From Acheta domesticus (lineage: Eukaryota; Arthropoda; Insecta; Orthoptera; Gryllidae), in NCBI GenBank assembly GCA_031308135.1, contig JAHLJT010009419.1:186869829-186933828 (forward strand): 64,000 nucleotides of DNA, read 5' to 3'. Under the pieces are notes generated by a model. The model searched no databases. It saw only the letters and a list, made by a program, of their open reading frames with translations, and was not told the DNA's origin. This document shows, one piece after another, positions 56,753 through 64,000 of the stretch. Each line of letters starts with the position of its first letter. Positions within the stretch are counted from its first letter, which is position 1. A program made the position numbers and the translations under genes.

Positions 56753-58045
56753 AGTTAATTAAACTTGATTTCGATAATTCACTTCCAGAGTGCAGAGTGC
56801 AAATCAATCAGCCCAGCGAGCGAAGAGCGAGTTGTAAAAAACAATATCGATGGAACCGTAAGATTCTATATGTGAAGAGCGAGATGTAAAAACCAATAAC
56901 GACGGAACCACCAGATTCTATATATGAAGAGCGAGATTTAAAAAAAAACATAATCGGCGAAACCGCCAAATTCTACCCACGGAGGTCCGACTGTAAATTA
57001 ATTCGACCCAGACGGCGATAATTCACTTCCCAGAGTGCAGAGTGCAAATCAATGAGTGAAGCGAGTGAAGAGCGAGATGTAAAAAACAATATTGACGGAA
57101 CCGCCAGATTCTATATATGAAGAGCGAGATGTTAAAAAAAACATTATCGACGAAACCGCCAAATTTCTACCCACGGAGGTCCGACTGTAAATTAATTCGA
57201 CCCAGACGGCGATAATTCACTTCTCAGAGTGCAGAGTGCAAATCAATGAGCGCAGCGAGTGAAGAGCGAGATGTAAAAAATAATATCGACGGAACCTCCG
57301 ATTCTATATATGAAGAGCGAGATGTTAAAAAAAACATTATCGACGAAACCGCCAAATTTCTACCCACGGAGGTCCGACTGCAAAATTAATTCGACCCAGA
57401 CGGCGATAATTCACTTCCCAGACTGCAGAGTGCAAATCAATGAGCGCAGCGAGTGAAGAGCGAGATGTAAAAAACAATATCGACGGAACCGCCAGATTCT
57501 ATAGATGAAGAGCGAGATGTAAAAAACAATTTTGACGGAACCGCCAGATCCTACCCACGGAGGTCCGACTGTAAATTAATTCGACCCAGACGGCGATAAT
57601 TCACTTCCCAGACTGCAGAGTGCAAATCAATGAGCGCAGCGAGTGAAGAGCGAGATGTAAAAAACAATATCGACGGAACCGCCAGATTCTATAGATGAAG
57701 AGCGAGATGTAAAAAACAATTTTGACGGAACCGCCAGATCCTACCCACGGAGGTCCGACTGTAAATTAATTCGACCCAGACGGCGATAATTCACTTCCCA
57801 GACTGCAGAGTGCAAATCAATGAGCGCAGCGAGTGAAGAGCGAGATGTAAAAAACAATATCGACGGAACCGCCAGATTCTATAGATGAAGAGCGAGATGT
57901 AAAAAACAATTTTGACGGAACCGCCAGATCCTACCCACGGAGGTCCGACTGTAAATTAATTCGACCCAGACGGCGATAATTCACTTCTCAGAGTGCAGAG
58001 TGCAAATCAATGAGCGCAGCGAGTGAAGAGCGAGATGTAAAAAAC
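56753..58045. repeat. ~190-bp satellite array, about 6.5 units, with 54-bp subrepeats
   Basis: The landmark CAGAGTGCAG/CAGACTGCAG recurs at about 56786, 57031, 57225, 57419, 57609, 57799 and 57989, giving spacings of 245, 194, 194, 190, 190 and 190 bp. Each unit holds two (the first unit three) ~54-bp subrepeats starting GAAGAGCGAGATGTAAAAAA and containing GACGGAACCGCCAGATTCTA. That extra subrepeat explains the longer first spacing. The last units are nearly identical, so the right side expanded recently. Each unit also contains the right end of the neighbouring pogo-like MITE (GGTCCGACTGTAAATTAATT). Confidence 0.93.
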
Positions 58046-58380
58046 AATATTGCGAGCGGGGCCACAAGCCCGGGATCTTCACGTAATTCCGGGCGCTTAA
58101 GAGAACCGCCGCGCTGGCGCTCCCGGTGGCGCCCAAATGAAAACATACAGCCACCGAAGGAGAAATTGCGAGCGGAGGAGCGCAAGTGGGACTGCGCCGC
58201 CGAGCGAGGACAGCCGCGCAGCCGCGCGAGGCCGCACTTGACGGGCGACGATGAGGACGGAGTGCGCGGACGATGGAGGCACGCAATTGAAAGTTTCGAC
58301 TCCGCCGTCATCGTTTCTTCTCCGAAATTAGTCTCGGTTTTTATTTCTTGTGGTTAATCGCAAATGCTGTGTGGGTAAGT
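58046..58380 (+). promoter_or_regulatory. CpG island followed by a splice-donor-like site
   Basis: CpG-rich from 58050 to about 58310, directly after the satellite. At 58371-58380 GTGG is followed by GTAAGT, a strong donor match, after which the DNA is AT-rich. A 115-codon frame (58010-58357) starts inside the satellite and ends before the donor, so it is not convincing. A noncoding first exon is possible but unproven. Confidence 0.35.
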
Positions 58381-60479
58381 AATTTATGAGAGTTGGTGTA
58401 TTGATTTTTAAGAGCGCGGTACCTTAATTTTCGCATACCGTCTATCAGAAGTTAAATGAATCAGTCAGTACCATGTCGAGTAATAATGCTTACAAAGGCA
58501 TCGACATATTTTTTGAACACGTTTACAGCCTAATCGCTGATGATGATGATGGTAATGATAATGATCATCATCATAATGATGATGAACATAACGATGAAGC
58601 TTTTCGAATATTTGGCAAGTAAAGACTATTGTAGGTTTTAGGTAATAATAACAATTTCGCATTAGGGCGACCTGAGTAACCGAGACTGCAAAGATTCAAG
58701 TGCAATAATAAGATCGATTCGATGCATCGAAGATTGATCTGACCCGTACGCGTATTTGTTTACCTGTCGCCAATCCCCGTAAGCATAGATGTTAACTTGT
58801 GCGTTGTGATATGATGCACTTTGCTATTATAACCGATCAGTCCAAATATGAGATGAATCGGAATTGCGTTATTGTAAAGTCCGTTTGCGAGATTTGCTGC
58901 GCATTCTCGCTGCCTCCGGGGCCGACCTCTTATCAGGGGTTGGAGGGGGGGCAACAAGAGGGGTGGCTCGCCCGACCCTACCCGGGTGACGCGCGGAGGA
59001 GAGGGGCTGACAGGCGAACGGAGAGAGAGAAGTTTGTGAGCCGCCGAGGTAGGAGGTCGTGAGGCAGTACCAGGACGGTGATAGTGAGCTTTTTGGGAGG
59101 AAGGTGTTGAGTTGGTGATGGCTGGGGCAAGCATGGTCAACGGTGTCTGCGCCGGTGTCTTGAGACGCTGGAATTGGCGTCGTTACTGAGAATCTGTGTG
59201 GCACTGACGCGTAAGCAAATTTGTGGACCAGCCTTTCCTGTTGCTCGCTTTTGGCTGCGTGAACGTGGCTACCGCACGAACAAAGGTCGGTAAAACGGTC
59301 TTCTAGCTTCTAATTCCTCCTAGTTTTTTTATCACTACGAACCGCTGAGATTGCACAATACTTCGAGTTTGCTGCATCCGCAAGAGGCGGATAATGAAAT
59401 GTAGTAAAACTGTAATGTAAGAAATGCAGATGTGTTTTACGGTAGTATGAGAAAAATAATTTCGTAGTTACTGGAGTGGTCACCAGTATTCTATAAAGGA
59501 ACTGAGAATTTTGAAGCAATTTGCTATAAAATGCAGGCGATGTGGGAAGTTATGTATCGCTCCAAGGGGAGAACATCATTGGTTTTGGAAAGACTATAGT
59601 TACGTCAATAAAATGTACGGGCTTTTTCTGTTCTTTAAAGAGAATATTCTGGATAATAATGTTAAATCCAAGTCTGAAATCAGTTATAGTTATTGTTAAA
59701 TAGATTGTTATAGATCTTGTACTTGCAAAAAGGCGTTACAGAGAAAATTCTGGATAATCGGTGAATCTAATTCAAGTCAAAATTCAATTAGAGCTATTAA
59801 TACATAATTAAAAGTGTTATAGAAATTGTATTTGCCATGGGCCTTTGAAGAATTCAATGGAACTTTAACATCTCTAAATGGATGTTGTAATATTTGGTAA
59901 TATTCTATAAGATGCAATAGTAATTCTTTTATAGTTTAACAACATTCTTTTGAATATTCTGTGTTTTCAGAGACTATGTTTATTCTCTTTAATATAACAC
60001 AAGATATTCTTTTGTAATTTCAGAGAATTTCATGCAAGAAATTATATGTGAATGTTGATTTTCCTTTTTGAGTTTTTTAGTATTGTTGAGTGTTTTGTTT
60101 GCTTGTTTTCTTTCTAGTGTCAAGGTTATTGTTATTCTGTATTTTTTGTTTTCAACGCTTATCCAATTATCTGTTGCTCTGTGGTCACGACTTTTTTTAC
60201 GAAATCTTCCAAAAGAGTCATGATCTCACGAGAATTTCCCCCATAACCGACGTGATGGAGCGGTTACACTATCCACCCATTCTTATAATATTCTTTCGTT
60301 GTTGACCCGTCCGAGAAGAAAGCACTTTAGGCATGTGCATGCTGCATTTGGACAACTCCTTCGTGTCCTCTGCTCCTCTTCCACCACCACCAGTAGTAGT
60401 GGCACTGGTTGCAACCAAAGGCGCACTGAACTGGCTTACGAACTACGGCAGTGCTTCTCCCTGAGTGTGCTCTGATAAC
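58381..60479. other. No gene recognised
   Basis: GAT/ATC-rich simple sequence at 58540-58600. GC-richer piece at 58905-59170. AT-rich otherwise. Short frames only. Confidence 0.5.
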
Positions 60480-61377
60480 AGTGAATCGTGGCTAGCACGA
60501 AGGGGCCCTGGACTTCTCTAGGTAGATGTGACAAATATATTGGATAAATAGAAGCTTGCAGACAACGTTGGTGCAAGGTTGGCATGTGCCGTGAGGGTCG
60601 CATCTGGGAAAATTGAGCAGACTCAACCGGAAGGAGATGGTGTCTGCCGAGGCATACCCCCGCAGGGGGGTGGCTGTGGCTGCGTAGGTGGACACGACCT
60701 CTGGAGGAGAGTTGGAGACGACCACTCGGACCTCCAGTTTCACGGCGACACTCACGTCGTTAGTCTCAAGGTGGAGGCAGTGAGTAGGCGATGCTAAGCT
60801 CCTGGTTGACGGTTCAACCCGGCAACCCATCATTTGGGCCCCTGGCGCGTCGCCCTTAATGCAGGATTGGGTGAAGGAGACCTAGGGTACTCTGGAATCC
60901 ACAAATAGAAGTCCGGCGGGCAATTACCTACCGTCAGGTTGCCTTGGTTACGGTCCAACCCAGATCGATAGCCTGAAGGTGCAGGCAGTGGGAGGATGGG
61001 ATGGGAGCCCCGAGCTGCCCGGACCTTAGTTCGGGTGGCCGCCAGTTGGGCTCTTGGCTTCGTCGTGGCAGTGGCCCGATACTCTGGGCATAGAGGAGGG
61101 ACTTGGTGTCCTGGCGTATGTGAGTGGCGCGTCGTCATACAGGCGATATTGACTCCGGCACTAACCCAGATACCTAGTAGCTCTGAGCTGGCAGGGCGGC
61201 CCTAGTTCCAGGCATTGAATGGTGAGGGCAAACTGCATTCCGGCGGGTTCCGGATATTGGCCCGAGGGGGTACTTGTTCCCCGGAGGGGGGTGCAGGTAA
61301 AGGCCACCGCCTAGAGACTCACCCCGGGGTTCGCCTCCCAATAAAGTACAAGTGCGAGGGCTGCCATTTGGCATGCA
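60480..61377. repeat. Unclassified GC-richer block ending in (AT)n
   Basis: About 900 bp of evenly GC-richer DNA with sharp contrast to both sides, ending at a TA dinucleotide tract. It resembles an untranslated part of a retroelement, but has no RT, transposase or other recognisable protein on either strand. Frames reach 113 codons only. Confidence 0.35.
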
Positions 61378-61378
61378 C

Positions 61379-61412
<34 letters not shown>
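61378..61412. repeat. (AT)n microsatellite
   Basis: About 16 TA units at the right border of the GC-richer block. Confidence 0.95.
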
Positions 61413-61416
<4 letters not shown>

Positions 61417-62475
61417 ACGATATGGGGAATAATATACCCCATATCACCATAAGAAGTCATGGGAAATTGCAAATTTTACAATTTAAGACCAGCGGAAGAT
61501 TTTGTTTGTGCCGGAAAAATTTAAAGAGGAGAGGAAGGGGCAATGCAGTGATATGGGAAATATATCACCATAACCACCCATCTTAATTCAGTTTACGAGC
61601 GGGCGCGAACACGGAGCGTGAGACCAAGCGGTCAGTAGGTACGCCATCTGTCCGTGGCTGGTCAAAGCGGCGGAGCGCGACTTCGTGGAGAGGCATTTAT
61701 TTATATATTTATTTATTTATTTATTATTTTTCTGCGGCTGACGACGGGTGGAGAAATGAAAAGGCCCCCCCCTCACGTTTTACCCCTATCGACACGCCGT
61801 AAATACGGTGGACAAGCTCTCTCGCCTTTCGGTAGTTGAAGTAAAACAAGCTCTTATGATTGTGGTAGTAAGTGAAACCAGCGTTAATAATTCAGTGGCT
61901 GAGGTGATGGTAGCTCATGCGAGCTTATGATTCAGGAAAGGTACTTTGTGAATACGGGAGTTTTCGGCAATAGTAATGTGAGAATCTGTTACGGTGCGGA
62001 GAAAATTGACGTGAGGCGAGTGTGGCTCGTGGAACTATCCAGAAAGAACGGTGTGCGTTGCCCGCATCACGAGCAGAGGACAGGCTTAAATAATTTTGTG
62101 CCGAGCTAAGAAGTGGTGCAAAATTCGCCGGACGAACTAGAAGCAGTAAACGTGATTTGGTTAGCGCTGCAGTTATTTTAAAGCGCAATTACAACACATA
62201 GTTCACCGACGCAAAAATTCCATTTGCAAAGCCCGAGAGACTTGGTGCGTGGGCTTTGGTCGTGCGGCTGGAGACAAGAGGGGAAAGAAGAATTCAGGCG
62301 GAGGAGAAGCCGAACGTCCCGAAGAGTACGTGCGAAGGGCGTGGATCGCCGCGGGATGTGAAAATTGGACGTCGTAGCAGCAAGGCAGAGGAACGTCGGC
62401 AAGGTGACGCGAGGGCAGTCGAAGCGTGAGAGACCGTGATGTACAAACCAAAAGAAACGCCGCAAAGGTAAAACT
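61413..62475 (+). promoter_or_regulatory. Moderately CpG-rich region with donor-like site
   Basis: CpG is frequent at 61590-61690 and 62040-62460. A TTTA-type microsatellite lies at 61697-61728. Near 62464 the sequence GCCGCAAAG is followed by GTAAAAC, a possible splice donor, after which the DNA becomes AT-rich. No open frame of substance reaches it. Confidence 0.3.
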
Positions 62476-63292
62476 TGCGACATTTTTCCCCTCTTCTTGC
62501 ACTGTCGTACGAAGAGTTAGAGGCTTCTTGAACTGTTATTCAGAAGGCAATTAAGTAGGCAGAAAGTGAGAAAATTTAAAATTTCTACGGACTAAGTTGA
62601 TCACAATTCATTTCTCTGTTTTAAATTGAATTCCTTGTACTGTTTTTGCTGCAATTGATGTAAAATTTCATTTAATTACGTAATCGGGGAACATTAAATT
62701 GTGAAATTGTTTTATGAAAGTGTAAATGTAAAGATTAATTTAATGGTAAATTGGTATGCTATAATACACTCTTCAATATTGCTGAGATAATTGTATTCTT
62801 TTTATGCTTTGGTAATCTGCGAGTGATCTCTCGTACTCGGTACTTGTGGGCATCGCAGAATCAATTAAGGAAATAAGTTCATTTAAGGGTCCGTGCACGG
62901 AGAATGAACGAATGAAGGTAGAAGCAAAGGCAAAAGCAAAGAAAACCCGAGGGTACATTTTCTTCTTAAAATTTATTAGTTTGCCGATTTACTTTGAAGT
63001 TGTCGAATGAACGACACTGCAATTAGTTTCCGTTTTACAACCTAGGTTAAGCCGATTGTGATCGAGAGCGATCATTAGTAATTAGGGAGCATATGTGTAT
63101 GATTTTGTACAACTTCCTATTTCTAGAATATATGTGCTTTGGTTACTCATTCACTTTGATTTGTGTCAAAGGTTCATACCTTTCTCATACCCTAAAGATC
63201 CTGCCTCCTGAGAAAAGCTCGTTTCAACGCGAGCATTCATTCGAACACGCCCGCTTGGGACCTATATGGTGTGGGGAGCAAGAGGCGTGTTA
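62476..63292. other. AT-rich stretch, no gene recognised
   Basis: Nothing recognised. Confidence 0.5.

Positions 63293-63340
<48 letters not shown>
63293..63340. repeat. (AT)n microsatellite with ACAC tail
   Basis: About 22 AT units, followed by ACACACATACAC. Confidence 0.95.
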
Positions 63341-63346
<6 letters not shown>

Positions 63347-64000
63347 ACGCCGAGACATAACAATAAGAACATGTAAACAACCATTTAAGTGGTTACTCAA
63401 AGCCGACAGCGCACAAGAAATGACTTAAAAAACAATTAAAATTAATTTTTGTATTAGAATGTCTCCTTATCATTGCATATCTACTAGTCGTCAGTACTCT
63501 TAAATATGCATATTGTGATGTCGAGCATTTCCTGAGAGATTGGCGAATTTTTATTTCACAATTAATAGGTACCACCAAGCAAATAATATACAACAAGAGT
63601 CAATGTGATTCCAATCCCTTAACATTTGTACGCTATTAGCACAGTGACTCACGTGAAACACAAATGTAACGACGCTGACTGTTTAACATATTTATAGCAT
63701 ACCTTTGGAATAATCATATTATACATACAATTCAGGATATTTTTTAATTACAATTTGGATAAACGCAATGAAAAAAATTCATACCAGAAATGGGTGAGAT
63801 TGGGCAAGTAAGGCAAGAACACTGAAACAGGGCAGTACTTTACAAATCAAATAAATAAATTATCACTTTTAAATAAGCAACAACGTCTTGTGGAGAAACA
63901 TTTTGTAACTTTATTATTGCATGCTTAAATTCTTTATCACATTTAATTAAATTCTTTAATTGTAACAAATTGAAGTCACATATGTATTGTCGCTGTGGAA
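63341..64000. other. AT-rich stretch to the window end, no gene recognised
   Basis: Short frames only. Nothing recognised. Confidence 0.55.

Noticed and set aside
1..64000. CRISPR arrays, bacterial operons, rRNA genes
   Set aside because: All tandem repeats lack the repeat-spacer pattern, no prokaryotic gene was seen, and no rRNA-like segment was recognised.

Overview
The window is a piece of a large, repeat-rich animal nuclear genome, most likely an insect or another arthropod. The arguments are the absence of any compact gene array, an AT-rich background broken by CpG-rich islands, and the repeat set: a mariner remnant, two hAT-like or MITE-like families, a Jockey-type LINE, an R4/Dong-type LINE, tRNA-derived SINEs and a solo LTR. 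I cannot name the species. I found no intact protein-coding gene and no convincing exon of a known cellular gene. The long open frames lie in GC-rich tandem repeats that happen to lack stop codons.

Layout. 1-2600: AT-rich DNA, a 16-bp minisatellite (1368-1940) and a CpG island with a TATA-like site. 2601-9890: mostly anonymous AT-rich DNA holding a solo LTR (7321-7708, 5-bp target duplication) and a tRNA-like SINE head (8021-8095). 9895-13200: a decayed LINE interrupted twice, once by a 5'-truncated Jockey element (11090-12352) with a clear target duplication. 15285-18300: a SINE, a MITE-like repeat and two G-rich tandem arrays with periods near 174 and 172 bp. 18811-19445: an inverted-repeat element. 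20690-23404: a CCG-rich island, a deleted mariner (21394-22123) and a hAT-like element (22744-23404) that contains a second copy of the MITE-like repeat. 26110-29420: two CpG islands. 29423-30500: two R4/Dong 3' ends, each set in a TAA microsatellite. 30510-38320: SINEs, microsatellites and hairpins. 39700-40310: a CpG island with TATA and E-box motifs. 43300-46400: a decayed element with long inverted arms, a tandemly doubled left arm and unrecognised coding remnants. 46740-51540: CpG islands around 2.8 kb of C-rich low-complexity DNA. 53016-58045: TIR and foldback elements, a pogo/Tigger-like MITE, and a ~190-bp satellite that appears to have grown from that MITE's end. 58040-64000: CpG islands with possible splice donors, an unclassified GC-rich repeat and AT microsatellites.

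The mobile elements explain most of the structure, and several insertions can be ordered from nesting and target duplications. The CpG islands may carry promoters or first exons of genes whose coding parts lie outside the window. That is inference only.
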